64,000 bases of DNA from Pseudomonas viridiflava (lineage in GTDB: Bacteria; Pseudomonadota; Gammaproteobacteria; Pseudomonadales; Pseudomonadaceae): contig NZ_UUOC01000001.1 of the NCBI RefSeq assembly GCF_900590755.1, positions 62,001 to 126,000 of the forward strand, given 5' to 3'. A model generated the notes under the pieces. The model had not been told where the DNA came from. It saw only the letters and a program-made list of their open reading frames with translations, and did no database searches. The translations under genes were made by a program, and so were the position numbers. Position 1 is the first letter of the stretch. Each line of letters starts with the position of its first letter. Of the stretch, positions 8,631 through 18,468 are shown in pieces.

Positions 8631-10705
8631 CGGTCACGCTCCGCAGCTTGCAGGCGCGCCTGTGACAGCAGTTCAACGCGTCGGGCGACGGTTTCGTCGT
8701 CCATGAGTGAGGCACTGAACGCCGGGAGTCGCCGCCGCCAGTTCGGGTGGCTTTCGGTGTTGCCCGGCAAATTGAATTGCTCGGCCAGGCCCATGGCGTC
8801 TTCGATGGGCAGCAGCACCAATGGTGCTCGGGTATGCCCGATATAGCGCACGCTGGCGTCAATCATCTGTTCGGACTCCGAGCGATGGTCACTGAAGTTG
8901 TCCGAGTTCTGATTCAGCGCGTTGCGCAGGCCGTCACGCTCGCGTTGGCGATCGTTGCGCCAGTGCTGTGCCTGTTCCTCGTCCACCATGCCCAGCTTCA
9001 GGTTCCAGCCGATGTCATTCTCTGCCAGCCAGCCTGCCAGGGTCGGCAAGTCGTGGGTGCTGGTGGTGGCCAAGGCCTGATCCGACCAGTCCAGAATCGG
9101 CTTGAAGTGCGCGTTGTGCTGTTCGAACAACAACACCCGCATACCGAGGATGGCCCGGGCAGAGAGCTTCTCATGCAAGCCTTCGGGGACAGTGCCCAGG
9201 TCTTCGCCCAGCACAATGGCTTTGTGTCGCCATGATTCAAGGCTCAACAGCCTGAGCATGTCGTCCAGTGGGTAATTGAGGTACGCACCTTCGCTGGCGG
9301 GGGCGCCCAGCGGCACAACCCACAGGCGCTGCAGGCCCATGATGTGATCGATGCGCAGGCCGCCGGCGTGGGCGAAGTTGGCCCGCAGCATTTCGATGAA
9401 CGCGCGAAAGCCATTGCGTTTCAGGCCCTCAGGGGAGAACGCGGAAATGCCCCAGCTTTGTCCGGCACGGTTAAGGATGTCGGGCGGTGCGCCGACGCTC
9501 AACGCCGACAACAACTCATCCTGTCGACTCCAGGCCTGGCTACCTGCTCCGTCTGCGCCCACTGCCAGGTCGGCAATCAGGCCTACGCGCATGCCGCCGC
9601 TGCGTGCGGCCACTTGTGCGCGCTCAAGGCCGCGGGCCATGAGCCATTGGGCGAACGCATGAAAGCTGATCTGCGGGCCTTGATTGGCAGCAAAGCGGGC
9701 GATCTCTTCACTGCGCGGATCCTTGAACGCATCTGGCCATTCATGCCAGTTTTCACTCATGCCCAGACGGGCGCACTCGCCGCGAATGGCCTCGAAGCGA
9801 CAGTGATTTTCCAGCGCTTCACCGCCGCAGTGGCGAAAGCTGTTGAAGTCTTCATGCAGCGGGTGTGCGCTGCCGCTGAAGGCATCGTAAAGCTTGTGCA
9901 GGATTTTCCACTTGGCGCTGGCAGCGGCGGGCCAGTCGATCAGCGGCAGTTCTTCAAGGCGCTTGAGTTCATCGCTCAGGCCGGATTCTTCGATGGCCAG
10001 ACGCAAGGCGCGCTCGCCAAGAATGGTGCCGGGTGAACAATAGAGACTGTTGAGAAACAGGCGGCTGGAAGGCGAATACGGGCTGTAGCGATGCGGGTCA
10101 TTGGCGAACATCGCATGCACCGGGCTTATCGCCAGCGCATCTGCACCGCGTTCGCCAGCCGATCGGGCGAAGCTTTCGAGCGCTTGCGTGTCACCGAAGC
10201 CGCCATCGCCTTCACGGCGTAAACCATACAGCTGGACAGTCAAGCCCCAGGCACGAGGGACTTCGGTGTCGGTGGCCATGCCCATACTGAAGCAGGTGGC
10301 CGGTGCCACCGCGATGGTCAGGTGTTGCCCGGCGATATTCAGTTGCTGATAACCCACCGGCGCCAATCCGGGCAGGGCACCCGTGGCCGTCAGGTTGGCA
10401 TCAATGGTCGCGCCATCTTCAAGGTGTAGAACGAAAGGCGTGCCGGGTTCGAACCAGGCGCTCAGATCAAGGTTGTTGCCATGATCGACCGTCAGCAGCG
10501 GCGGGGGTGTTGGCTGATGATGGGCCTGCTTGAGTTTTTGCAGACTGGCGTCAATCTGCTCATGGGTGCGCGCCGGGTAGCCAAGGCTCTCCAGAACGTT
10601 GCTCAATACTTCGGGGCTGACGCGCTGCGGCCGAGCATTGGCGTCGATCCAGTCGACCGACAGACCTGCCTCGGTCGCCAGATGCTCCAGTTGATCATTG
10701 CTCAT
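8627..10705 (-). CDS. malQ: 4-alpha-glucanotransferase MalQ
   Basis: A 692-residue GH77 amylomaltase that transfers alpha-1,4-glucan segments between chains, supplying substrates of the right length to TreY and recycling short ones. GH77 regions seen: GLRIDHIMGL, LGEDLGTVP and TSTHDLPTLAGW. I chose the ATG at 10705 because GGAGG lies 7 bases upstream; an in-frame ATG six codons earlier has no such site. It overlaps the end of treZ by 11 bp and the start of treY by 4 bp, so the three genes are translationally linked. Confidence 0.93.
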   Translation of the reverse strand: MSNDQLEHLATEAGLSVDWIDANARPQRVSPEVLSNVLESLGYPARTHEQIDASLQKLKQAHHQPTPPPLLTVDHGNNLDLSAWFEPGTPFVLHLEDGATIDANLTATGALPGLAPVGYQQLNIAGQHLTIAVAPATCFSMGMATDTEVPRAWGLTVQLYGLRREGDGGFGDTQALESFARSAGERGADALAISPVHAMFANDPHRYSPYSPSSRLFLNSLYCSPGTILGERALRLAIEESGLSDELKRLEELPLIDWPAAASAKWKILHKLYDAFSGSAHPLHEDFNSFRHCGGEALENHCRFEAIRGECARLGMSENWHEWPDAFKDPRSEEIARFAANQGPQISFHAFAQWLMARGLERAQVAARSGGMRVGLIADLAVGADGAGSQAWSRQDELLSALSVGAPPDILNRAGQSWGISAFSPEGLKRNGFRAFIEMLRANFAHAGGLRIDHIMGLQRLWVVPLGAPASEGAYLNYPLDDMLRLLSLESWRHKAIVLGEDLGTVPEGLHEKLSARAILGMRVLLFEQHNAHFKPILDWSDQALATTSTHDLPTLAGWLAENDIGWNLKLGMVDEEQAQHWRNDRQRERDGLRNALNQNSDNFSDHRSESEQMIDASVRYIGHTRAPLVLLPIEDAMGLAEQFNLPGNTESHPNWRRRLPAFSASLMDDETVARRVELLSQARLQAAERDR

Positions 10706-12509
10706 CCTGTTCCTCCAGAACATCGGTTGCTATCAGGCTGACAATGGCCGTGTATGGATTGAGGATGCCTCGCCGGGAAAGTTCTGCCGCATGTGGCAGG
10801 GTTTCGAAAAGAACATTGCCGACATGCCATTCAGGCGTGCTGACCGCGTGTTCTGTCAGGTTCAGATCAATGCGCAGGATCGCTCCGTCGCCCATGCGCC
10901 AGCGAGCCATCACCGCGCCTTCGGCCAATACGTCGGCACCCAGCGCCTGGGCGCCCGGCAAGCGCGGCACGATCTGGCTGTGGCGGATAGTCAGCAGTTG
11001 GTGGTAAAGCGCAAGCCAGCTCTGGTGATCGGCACCTTTGTCGGTTTCCAGCAAAGCTGCATCGAACGCCGGTTTGGACGCTTCAAAGGTCGCCGGATCA
11101 TTCGGGTCAGGGATGTGCTCGCGCTTTTCCTCATCGGCGAATGCCGCAAAGTCGGCGAATTCTGAACGCCGACCTTCACGAACCGCATCGGCCAGCTCGC
11201 CGTGGTGATCGGTGAAAAACAGGAAGGGCTCGCTGGCCGCCCATTCATCACCCATGAACATCAGTGGAATCATCGGCGAGAGTAGCAGCAGCGCGGTGGC
11301 GGCCCGCAACGCAGGCCCGTAGCAGAGCTGAGGCAGGCGCTCGCCATAGGCTCGGTTGCCGACCTGATCATGGTTTTGCAAGAACAGGACGAAGGCGCTG
11401 GGCGGTAAGTGACCGCTAGGCTCGCCGCGAGTGTGGCCATGCCGGGTACTTTCACCCTGATAAACGAAGCCCTGGCTAAGCAGTGTTGCCAGCTTGTTAG
11501 TGGCCTGGTGGGCGAAGTCGGAGTAATAGGCATCCGTCTCGCCCGTCAGCAGCACATGCAGGGTGTTGTGGCCATCGTCGTTCCACTGCGCATCGAAGCC
11601 TTGTTCCAGCAAGCTGGCCTGATTGAACTCGTTTTCCAGATTCAGCCAGACGTGGCGCGGGGCATCGATCTGCTGATGGATTTTCTGCGCCAGTTCTTGC
11701 AGAAAGGTCGAATCGTTGATGGCGTGCACGGCGTCCAGGCGCAGGCCGTCGAAGCGGTATTCCAGCAGCCACATCAGGGCGTTGTCGATGAAGAAGTCGC
11801 GCACTTCGCGGCGGCGAAAATCGATCGCGTCACCCCAGGGTGTCTTCACATCGCTGCGGAAAAACCCCTTGGCGTAGCGGCCTAGGTAATTGCCGTCCGG
11901 CCCGAAATGGTTGTAGACCACGTCTAGAATGACCATCAGCCCGAAACCATGGGCAGTGTCGATCAGGTGTTTGAGCTGTTCCGGTGTGCCATAGGAGGAC
12001 TGCGGTGCGTAGGGCAGAACCCCGTCGTAGCCCCAGTTGCGTTCGCCGGGGAACTGCGCGATGGGCATCAGTTCGATGGCAGTTACGCCCAAGTCGGCCA
12101 AGCGCTGGAGGTGCGCTTCAACTCCGGCGTAGCCGCCCAGGGCACCCACGTGCAATTCGTAAATAACGGCTTCCTGCCAGGGGCGACCCTGCCAGGCGGT
12201 GTTTTGCCATTCGTAGGCGAGGGGGTCGACGACCACGCTCGAGGCGTGGACGTCAGAGGATTGAGCGCGGGAGGCAGGATCAGGGACTTCGATTTCCCCG
12301 TCAATGTTGTAGCGGTAACGGGTACCCGCCGGGCAGCGGGTCTCGAGGATGAACCAACCTTCGTTTTGCGGGAGCATGGCCAGAGACTGGCCACCCTCGA
12401 TTTCTATACTTACGTAGTAGGCATCCGGCGCCCAGAGGGCGAACCGAGTGTGTCCAGAATCCAGCAGAACGGCGCCGTGGCGCCAGTTCTCATCCGTACG
12501 CAGAGGCAT
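10695..12509 (-). CDS. treZ: Maltooligosyl trehalose trehalohydrolase TreZ
   Basis: A 604-residue GH13 enzyme that hydrolyses maltooligosyl trehalose to free trehalose. An N-terminal CBM48-like beta domain (DSGHTRFALWAPDAYYVSI) precedes the barrel, with VILDVVYNHFG, GLRLDAVHAI, the LENE acid region and FLQNHDQVGN all present. It follows glgA by 15 bp and overlaps malQ. Together with TreY it forms the TreYZ route from glucan to trehalose. Confidence 0.95.
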   Translation of the reverse strand: MPLRTDENWRHGAVLLDSGHTRFALWAPDAYYVSIEIEGGQSLAMLPQNEGWFILETRCPAGTRYRYNIDGEIEVPDPASRAQSSDVHASSVVVDPLAYEWQNTAWQGRPWQEAVIYELHVGALGGYAGVEAHLQRLADLGVTAIELMPIAQFPGERNWGYDGVLPYAPQSSYGTPEQLKHLIDTAHGFGLMVILDVVYNHFGPDGNYLGRYAKGFFRSDVKTPWGDAIDFRRREVRDFFIDNALMWLLEYRFDGLRLDAVHAINDSTFLQELAQKIHQQIDAPRHVWLNLENEFNQASLLEQGFDAQWNDDGHNTLHVLLTGETDAYYSDFAHQATNKLATLLSQGFVYQGESTRHGHTRGEPSGHLPPSAFVLFLQNHDQVGNRAYGERLPQLCYGPALRAATALLLLSPMIPLMFMGDEWAASEPFLFFTDHHGELADAVREGRRSEFADFAAFADEEKREHIPDPNDPATFEASKPAFDAALLETDKGADHQSWLALYHQLLTIRHSQIVPRLPGAQALGADVLAEGAVMARWRMGDGAILRIDLNLTEHAVSTPEWHVGNVLFETLPHAAELSRRGILNPYTAIVSLIATDVLEEQDEQ

Positions 12510-12524
12510 CCGTTGACCCCTTAA

Positions 12525-14111
12525 TCAGTAATGAAGTGAAGCACCCACATTCTTTTTCAACAGGTCCTGATAAAGCTCTGCGTAGGGCTCTACCGCTTGA
12601 TGCCAGTTGAAAGGTGCCGCCATGGCGCGGCAGCGCATGGCATTGATCAGTGCAGGGTTGGAGAACACTTTGAACGCGCGGTTCAATGCTTCTTTATAGC
12701 TTTCGACCGTTGACTCATCGAACAGGAAACCGGTGACGCCGTCTTCAATGGTGTCAGCCAGACCACCGGTGTTGCGGGCAACAGGCAGCGAACCGAAACG
12801 CTGGGCGTACATCTGGCTCAACCCGCAGGGCTCGTAACGTGAAGGCATGAGCAGGAAGTCGCTGCCTGCGAACATGCGTCGGGCATCGGTTTCGTTGAAG
12901 CCGATACGCACGCCGATCTGACCCGGATAACGCAGCGCCAGCTCACGCATGGCATCTTCTTCTTCCGGCTCGCCGCGACCGATGATCGCGATCTGACCAC
13001 CCTGGCTGACGATGTGCTCGGCTACGCCGATGGTCAGGTCCAGACCCTTTTGATAAACCAGGCGCGAAACTACGGCAAACAGCGGGCCGCTCGACGGTTC
13101 AAGCTCGAACAGTTCACGTACGTGGTCGGCGTTGATTTCCTTGCGTTGCCATTCATTCGGGGCGAAGTGGCAGATCAGGTGTTCATCGGTGGCAGCATCC
13201 CAGCTGGCATCAATGCCGTTAGGGATCCCGCTGAGCTGACCACGATCGGCTTTGCTTTGCAGGAAGCCTTCCAGGCCGCAACCGAACTCCGGCGTGGTGA
13301 TTTCCCTGGCGTAAGTCGCACTCACGGTGGTGATATGGCTCGCGTAAGCCATGCCTGCCTTGATAAAGGACAGCTTGCCGTAGAACTCCATTCCGTCAGC
13401 GCCCAGTGCTTCATCAGGGATACCCAGCTCGACACTGGAGCCAGTGCTGACGGTGCCCTGATACGCAAGGTTGTGGATGGTGAAAATGCTTGGAGTGGTC
13501 TGCCCACGCCACTTCATATAGGCCGGCGCCAGGCCAGCTGGCCAGTCATGGGCGTGGACCAGCTCGGGGCACCATTGAGTCTTGACGGCGCCCGCTGCAA
13601 AATCGGCGGCGGCCAGGCCCAGGCGAGCGAAGCGGATGTGGTTATCGGACCAATCGCGACCATTGGTGTCGGCATAAGGCGTGCCTTCACGCTCGTACAG
13701 CTCAGGGCAGATCAACACATAGATGACCAGACCGTCTTTCATGTCCATACGGCCAATCTTGCAAGGCGGCAGAGCCGCGTAGCCCCCTAACTGGCTAATC
13801 ACGTGGATCGGGTTACCGCTATTGAGGACCTGTGGATAGCCGGGTATCAGCACACGGACATCGTGCAGGTGACGCATGGCTCGCGGCAGCGCGGCAGACA
13901 CATCGCCCAAACCCCCAGTTTTCACCAGGTCAGCCAGTTCCGAAGTGACGAACAAGACTTTGCGCTTGTTGGTCGCCGACATCGTTGGCTGTGAAACAGG
14001 CAGTTGCAGCAGTGGAACGCTCGTCGTAGCGAAGACCGGCAGATGAGTCAGCTCGCTGGCCGGCTGATTAAAACTCTCTCCCTTCTGGGTTTTGACAGCG
14101 GCGCTAATCAT
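12525..14111 (-). CDS. glgA: Glycogen synthase GlgA
   Basis: A GT5 glucosyltransferase that elongates alpha-1,4-glucan from a nucleotide-glucose. The substrate loop KTGGLGDVSAALPRA lies near residues 63-77, and the C-terminal half has AIIGRGEPEEEDAM and RYEPCGLSQMYA, the GT-B donor-site segments. I chose the ATG at 14111 (528 residues) because GGGAG stands 7 bases upstream; a longer frame begins at 14165 without a ribosome binding site. The first 50 or so residues before the conserved start are extra and not recognised. It is the first gene of the ten-gene minus-strand operon. Confidence 0.93.
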   Translation of the reverse strand: MISAAVKTQKGESFNQPASELTHLPVFATTSVPLLQLPVSQPTMSATNKRKVLFVTSELADLVKTGGLGDVSAALPRAMRHLHDVRVLIPGYPQVLNSGNPIHVISQLGGYAALPPCKIGRMDMKDGLVIYVLICPELYEREGTPYADTNGRDWSDNHIRFARLGLAAADFAAGAVKTQWCPELVHAHDWPAGLAPAYMKWRGQTTPSIFTIHNLAYQGTVSTGSSVELGIPDEALGADGMEFYGKLSFIKAGMAYASHITTVSATYAREITTPEFGCGLEGFLQSKADRGQLSGIPNGIDASWDAATDEHLICHFAPNEWQRKEINADHVRELFELEPSSGPLFAVVSRLVYQKGLDLTIGVAEHIVSQGGQIAIIGRGEPEEEDAMRELALRYPGQIGVRIGFNETDARRMFAGSDFLLMPSRYEPCGLSQMYAQRFGSLPVARNTGGLADTIEDGVTGFLFDESTVESYKEALNRAFKVFSNPALINAMRCRAMAAPFNWHQAVEPYAELYQDLLKKNVGASLHY

Positions 14112-14706
14112 CGTTTTCTCCCATTCATACAGTGTAAGTACTGCACTCGAATTGTTATTGGCCATGTCCTATGGCCAGACACAAATGTACTACGCAAGAT
14201 CAGTACCCATTTACCGTTTGCGCAATCGCTGGACAGGGTGGCAGCGCTCAAAATGCAGGGCTGACCAACAGCATAGGCGCTCTATTCACCTGACCTATGG
14301 GGGATGCCAGAAGTTTCGACTTTTTTTGTGGGAAATGTCTGGAGCGCGGGTCGGCAGGAAAATCCTGGCCCAGGATTTAGCCTGCTATTGGCCAATAGAA
14401 TCGTGAATGCGCTTTTTTAGAGCGGGCCTTTGCCCTGAAGAATAGACCTTTTGCCACTCGTCGGATTGTTTGACAATCAGCCTTATGATCCTCCTGTTGG
14501 CCGCTTAAGGGCGGTTGAGAGGGTTCGCTGGCGACTGCGAATCAGCTGAATGCATTTTCTCGGTGCGTCTGTCGTTCTATCCGAGTGCGCCTGAGGAATT
14601 TTCCTATAAGGGTCGTTGAACATTTTCTGGTGGGGCGCGATAGAATCCTCGGCCCGGCTCGCCTTAGGGTGGCCACTTTCGGCTTAGATGAATGCACGAG
14701 GATGAA
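14112..14706. other. Divergent intergenic region between glgA and the acetyltransferase gene
   Basis: About 600 bp without a convincing gene. It must hold the promoters of the glgA operon (minus) and of the acetyltransferase gene (plus). Apart from the AlgU-like candidate I see no clear operator, repeat or RNA. Confidence 0.6.
14289..14316 (-). promoter_or_regulatory. Possible AlgU-type promoter upstream of glgA
   Basis: On the minus strand AAACTT (14316-14311) and TCAGG (14293-14289) are 17 bases apart, close to the AlgU/RpoE consensus GAACTT and TCTGA. It lies about 180 bp before the glgA start. The match is partial, so this is only a candidate; osmotic induction through AlgU would suit trehalose genes. 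Confidence 0.25.
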
Positions 14707-15198
14707 ATGGATACCCCCGAGGTTTTGGTGTTGCAGGCCAGTTACACGAATCCGGTACATGCTGAGGCGATTGGCTTCGTACTGAACCACTATGCCGAAG
14801 ACGTCATGGGCGGAGGCGAGTCAATCTCTCTGGACACCCGGCAACAATTGGCAATTGAGCTGGCCAAGCGACCGCACGCATTCAGCGTCCTTGCCTTTAT
14901 CTCTGGCGAGCCTGTCGGGTTGGTGAACTGCTTCGAAGGCTTTTCGACCTTCCAGTGTCGCCCGCTGGTCAACATCCACGATGTAGCGGTCATCGCTCAA
15001 TATCGCGGGCTGGGCATCAGTCAGAAGATGCTCGCCAAAGTTGAAGAAATCGCCCGCCAACGCGGCTGCTGCAAAATGACGCTGGAAGTCCTGGAGGGTA
15101 ATACCGTCGCTCAGAACGCCTATCGCAAGCTCGGGTTTGCGGGTTACGAGCTAGATCCGGCGATGGGTAAGGCGATGTTCTGGCAGAAAGCGCTCTGA
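14707..15198 (+). CDS. GNAT family N-acetyltransferase
   Basis: A 163-residue acetyltransferase of the GNAT fold. Motif A, which binds acetyl-CoA, is VIAQYRGLGISQKMLAKVE near residues 97-115, followed by NTVAQNAYRKLGFAGYE, the usual motif B. The ATG at 14707 is preceded by GAGG at 5 bases; the ATG at 14692 is in frame but has no ribosome binding site. The substrate is unknown. It is monocistronic and divergent from glgA. Confidence 0.85.
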   Translation: MDTPEVLVLQASYTNPVHAEAIGFVLNHYAEDVMGGGESISLDTRQQLAIELAKRPHAFSVLAFISGEPVGLVNCFEGFSTFQCRPLVNIHDVAVIAQYRGLGISQKMLAKVEEIARQRGCCKMTLEVLEGNTVAQNAYRKLGFAGYELDPAMGKAMFWQKAL

Positions 15199-15426
15199 TT
15201 GAGCTTGCCTGGCCTGTGGTGAGTCGCCGGGACAGGTTGCTGATTGTGGGGCCAAGGTTTCACGATTCAGGTTTTTTGCAGGCGCAAGAGTGCTGCCCCT
15301 TGGCTGTCCCTTGTAATCAGGAACGTTACGTACTGCGTCGGGTCGGAGATTTGGAGCGGGGAGTGTTCTGCGTCAGGGCAAGCCAGCGGGTCGGGCTTGC
15401 CACTTACTGTTTCTGTCTATCGATTG

Positions 15427-15450
15427 GGATGTTGCAAGGCCGCAACATCC
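15427..15450. terminator. Hairpin after the 58-residue ORF
   Basis: A perfect 9-bp inverted repeat with a 6-base loop lies 10 bp beyond the stop codon of the minus-strand small ORF. There is no strong T-run after it, so termination is likely but not certain. Confidence 0.4.
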
Positions 15451-15459
15451 GGAGCAGGA

Positions 15460-15636
15460 TCAGGCGCGCAGGGCGGTGCTGCTCGAACCGATCAGCTGCG
15501 ATTGCTGCAGCATCAGGCTCAGATGAGCGACCTTTTTCTGCAATTGTTCGCGCTCTTCTTTAAGCTGGCGCAGTTCGTCGCGACGGACAGTGACGTAAAG
15601 GGTTTGTGGTGCAGTAGCTGGAAGTACAGTGCCCAT
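15460..15636 (-). CDS. Small coiled-coil protein, 58 residues
   Basis: A short ORF with an ATG preceded by GAGG six bases upstream. The protein has an N-terminal beta-like segment (TLYVTVRRDELR) followed by a charged helix with leucines in heptad spacing (LRQLKEEREQLQKKVAHLSLML), which suggests a short coiled coil. A hairpin follows the stop codon. I do not recognise a named family. The clean ribosome binding site, codon use and hairpin argue that it is real. Confidence 0.65.
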   Translation of the reverse strand: MGTVLPATAPQTLYVTVRRDELRQLKEEREQLQKKVAHLSLMLQQSQLIGSSSTALRA

Positions 15637-15958
15637 TGCTCACCTCGCAAATGGCGGATTCAAACCTGAAAGGCCCATGGCAATGACAATCGATGCTCGA
15701 ATCGCCCCTGCTTACCTCTCTATCGGCGCCGATTCTGATTTCTTTTGCGAAAAAAAGGAACTTTTTTATTTTTAATTGTCCGGAACGTTTCTTGATCGCG
15801 ACAAGGCACCTATTGCGGCGGGTTTTGAGCCGCCGCGTCGGGGCCTGAAACGTGGTTGAAAGCAGCCCGGTACACACCGATCAAACCTCAGGCTTGGCCC
15901 CGCTTAAGGGTGGGCTATAAAATGAGGTACTTTTTTACAATTTACGGAGCATCTGCAC
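15637..15958. other. Intergenic region before gnd
   Basis: About 320 bp with an AT-rich stretch near 15745-15780. It would carry the promoter of the 58-residue ORF on the minus strand and that of gnd on the plus strand. No gene is supported here. Confidence 0.6.
15894..15921 (+). promoter_or_regulatory. Candidate sigma-70 promoter of gnd-zwf
   Basis: TTGGCC (15894-15899) and TATAAA (15916-15921) are separated by 16 bases, 37 bp before the gnd ATG. The ribosome binding site GGAG follows near 15945. The spacing and -10 match are reasonable; the -35 is moderate. Confidence 0.45.
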
Positions 15959-16936
15959 ATGCAACTTGGAATCATCGGACTGGGCCGTATGGGTGGCAAC
16001 ATCGCACGGCGACTGATGCTCAACGGTCACACCACAGTTGTTTACGATCGCGATGAAGCCTCCCGCAGTGCGCTCGCCAAAGAAGGCTCGACCGCCGTTG
16101 CAGATCTCCCGGCACTGGTTGCCGCGATGGATAAGCCCCGCGCGGTGTGGGTGATGTTGCCAGCCGGTGATCCGACCGAAGAGACCATCAATGTTCTGGC
16201 CGACCTGCTCGATGCAGACGACGTCATCATTGATGGTGGTAACACCTTCTATAAGGACGACGTGCGTCGTGCCAAGGCACTCACAGAAAAAGGCCTGCAT
16301 TACGTGGATGTCGGCACCTCCGGCGGTGTCTGGGGGCTGGAACGCGGCTATTGCATGATGATCGGCGGCGAAGCCGATGTGGTAACCCGTCTCGATCCGC
16401 TTTTGGAAACCCTGGCTCCAGGCTACGGTTCGGTAGAGCGGACCAAGGGCCGCAACTCTTCTGACGATCGTGCAGAGCGCGGTTACATTCACGCAGGTCC
16501 TGCCGGCTCCGGTCACTTCGTGAAGATGATTCACAACGGTATCGAGTACGGCATGATGCAGGCCTTTGCCGAAGGCTTCGATATTCTCAAGCAGAAGAAC
16601 TCGGAAAACCTCCCGCCTGAACAGCGCTTCGACCTGAACATGGCGGATATCGCCGAAGTATGGCGTCGTGGCAGCGTCGTTTCGTCCTGGTTGCTGGACC
16701 TCACCGCTGACGCCCTGGCCACAGATCCGCAGCTCGATGCCTACTCGGGTGCCGTCGCCGACAGTGGCGAAGGGCGCTGGACCATCGAGGCTGCCATGGA
16801 GCAGGCGGTGCCGGTACCGGTGCTGTCCAGCGCGCTGTTTGCGCGCTTCCGCTCACGTCAGAAGAGCTCTTACGCTGACAAGATGCTTTCCGCCATGCGC
16901 TTTGGTTTCGGTGGACACAAAGAGGGCCCCAAATAA
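15959..16936 (+). CDS. gnd: 6-phosphogluconate dehydrogenase, short GntZ/YqeC type
   Basis: A 325-residue oxidative decarboxylase converting 6-phosphogluconate to ribulose 5-phosphate. The Rossmann motif IGLGRMGGN is at residues 5-13; DVGTSGG and the [19 protein letters not shown] catalytic region with the lysine and asparagine are present. At 325 residues it belongs to the short form, usually NAD-linked, not the 470-residue enteric form. The stop codon shares one base with the zwf start (TAATG), so the two oxidative pentose phosphate enzymes are coupled. Confidence 0.93.
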   Translation: MQLGIIGLGRMGGNIARRLMLNGHTTVVYDRDEASRSALAKEGSTAVADLPALVAAMDKPRAVWVMLPAGDPTEETINVLADLLDADDVIIDGGNTFYKDDVRRAKALTEKGLHYVDVGTSGGVWGLERGYCMMIGGEADVVTRLDPLLETLAPGYGSVERTKGRNSSDDRAERGYIHAGPAGSGHFVKMIHNGIEYGMMQAFAEGFDILKQKNSENLPPEQRFDLNMADIAEVWRRGSVVSSWLLDLTADALATDPQLDAYSGAVADSGEGRWTIEAAMEQAVPVPVLSSALFARFRSRQKSSYADKMLSAMRFGFGGHKEGPK

Positions 16937-18468
16937 TGGGGTTATCCCAGAGCAGCAGAGTGCAAAAACCTCAAGTTGCCCCAGCCACCACGCTGTTCCT
17001 GTTCGGCGCGCATGGTGATCTGGTCAAGCGCCTGCTGATGCCGGCGCTATATAACCTGTTCCGTGACGGGCTGGTCGACGAAGGTCTGCACATCGTCGGG
17101 GTTGATCACAATGCGATCAGCGATACTGACTTTGCCAAAAAGCTGGAGGATTTCATCCGTCAGGAAGCGGCAAACAAAGTGGCGTCCGGAGGCGAGGAGC
17201 CTCTGGACCCCAAGCTCTGGGCCAGTCTGGCGAGCCGCATCAGCTATGTTCAGGGTGACTTCCTTGACGATTCCACCTATGCCGATATTGCCGAGAAGAT
17301 AAAGAGCACCGGCAGCGGCAATGCGGTGTTCTATCTTGCGACGGCACCACGATTCTTCAGTGAAGTGGCGACACGGCTCGGAACGTCGGGGCTATTGGCT
17401 GAGACTGAGGACCAGTTTCGGCGGGTGGTGATCGAGAAGCCGTTCGGTTCTGACCTGGCAAGCGCGGTGGAGTTGAACGCCTGTCTGCTCAAGGTCATGA
17501 CTGAAAAGCAGATCTACCGGATCGACCATTATCTGGGCAAGGAAACCGTGCAGAACATTCTGGTCAGCCGGTTCTCCAATGCGCTGTTCGAATCGTTCTG
17601 GAATAACCACTACATCGATCACGTGCAGATCACGGCGGCAGAAACCGTGGGTGTCGAAACCCGTGGCAGTTTCTACGAGAACACTGGTGCATTGCGCGAT
17701 ATGGTGCCCAATCACCTGTTTCAGTTGCTGGCAATGGTCGCCATGGAACCACCGGCTGCCTTCGGTGCCGACGCGGTTCGCGGCGAGAAGGCCAAGGTAG
17801 TTGGCGCGATCCGCCCATGGTCGGAACTTGAAGCCCTGGCCAATTCGGTGCGTGGTCAGTACTCCAAGGGCAATAAGGACGGTGCGGACATTACCGGCTA
17901 CCGTCAGGAAAACAAGGTCGACCCGAACAGCAGCACCGAGACCTATGTAGCCCTCAAAGTCATGATTGATAACTGGCGCTGGGTAGGTGTTCCCTTCTAC
18001 TTGCGCACCGGCAAGCGCATGAGTGCCCGCAGCACGGAGATTGCCATCTCCTTCAAACCGGCACCGTACGCGCAGTTTCGCGATACTGAAATTGATCAGC
18101 TCAAACCTAACTTCCTGCGCATCCAGATTCAGCCTAATGAGGGAATGTGGTTCGATCTCTATGCCAAACGGCCGGGCCCGACCCTGCACATGGAAGACAT
18201 CGAACTGGGTTTCGAATACAACGAGTTTTTCGAAATGCAGCCTTCCACGGGCTATGAAACCCTGATTTACGATTGCCTGACGGGTGATCAAACGCTCTTT
18301 CAGCGGGCTGATAACATCGAGAACGGTTGGCGAGCCGTTCAGCCTTTCCTGGATGCATGGCAGAAGCATCCGCAAGTCGAGTTGTACCCGGCGGGCGAAG
18401 ACGGGCCGCTTGCGGCTGACGACCTGATGGCGCGTGATGGCCGAGAGTGGCGGGATATCAATGGTTGA
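16936..18468 (+). CDS. zwf: Glucose-6-phosphate 1-dehydrogenase
   Basis: A 510-residue enzyme oxidising glucose 6-phosphate to 6-phosphogluconolactone. The nucleotide motif is FLFGAHGDLVKR, with histidine where GASGDL is usual, and the active-site signature RIDHYLGKETVQN is intact near residues 195-207. It pairs with gnd and so looks like the zwf paralogue dedicated to the pentose phosphate route, as distinct from the one near edd in other pseudomonads. Its stop overlaps the next gene by 8 bp. No 6-phosphogluconolactonase gene is adjacent. Confidence 0.94.
   Translation: MGLSQSSRVQKPQVAPATTLFLFGAHGDLVKRLLMPALYNLFRDGLVDEGLHIVGVDHNAISDTDFAKKLEDFIRQEAANKVASGGEEPLDPKLWASLASRISYVQGDFLDDSTYADIAEKIKSTGSGNAVFYLATAPRFFSEVATRLGTSGLLAETEDQFRRVVIEKPFGSDLASAVELNACLLKVMTEKQIYRIDHYLGKETVQNILVSRFSNALFESFWNNHYIDHVQITAAETVGVETRGSFYENTGALRDMVPNHLFQLLAMVAMEPPAAFGADAVRGEKAKVVGAIRPWSELEALANSVRGQYSKGNKDGADITGYRQENKVDPNSSTETYVALKVMIDNWRWVGVPFYLRTGKRMSARSTEIAISFKPAPYAQFRDTEIDQLKPNFLRIQIQPNEGMWFDLYAKRPGPTLHMEDIELGFEYNEFFEMQPSTGYETLIYDCLTGDQTLFQRADNIENGWRAVQPFLDAWQKHPQVELYPAGEDGPLAADDLMARDGREWRDING

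Noticed and set aside
15755..15785. GAACTT and TCCGG as an AlgU promoter before gnd
   Set aside because: The spacing is 15 bases, shorter than the 16-17 expected, and a sigma-70-like promoter lies closer to gnd.
15560..15877. Minus-strand frame of 105 codons before gnd
   Set aside because: Overlaps the better-supported 58-residue ORF in another frame, has no ribosome binding site, and its composition is not protein-like.
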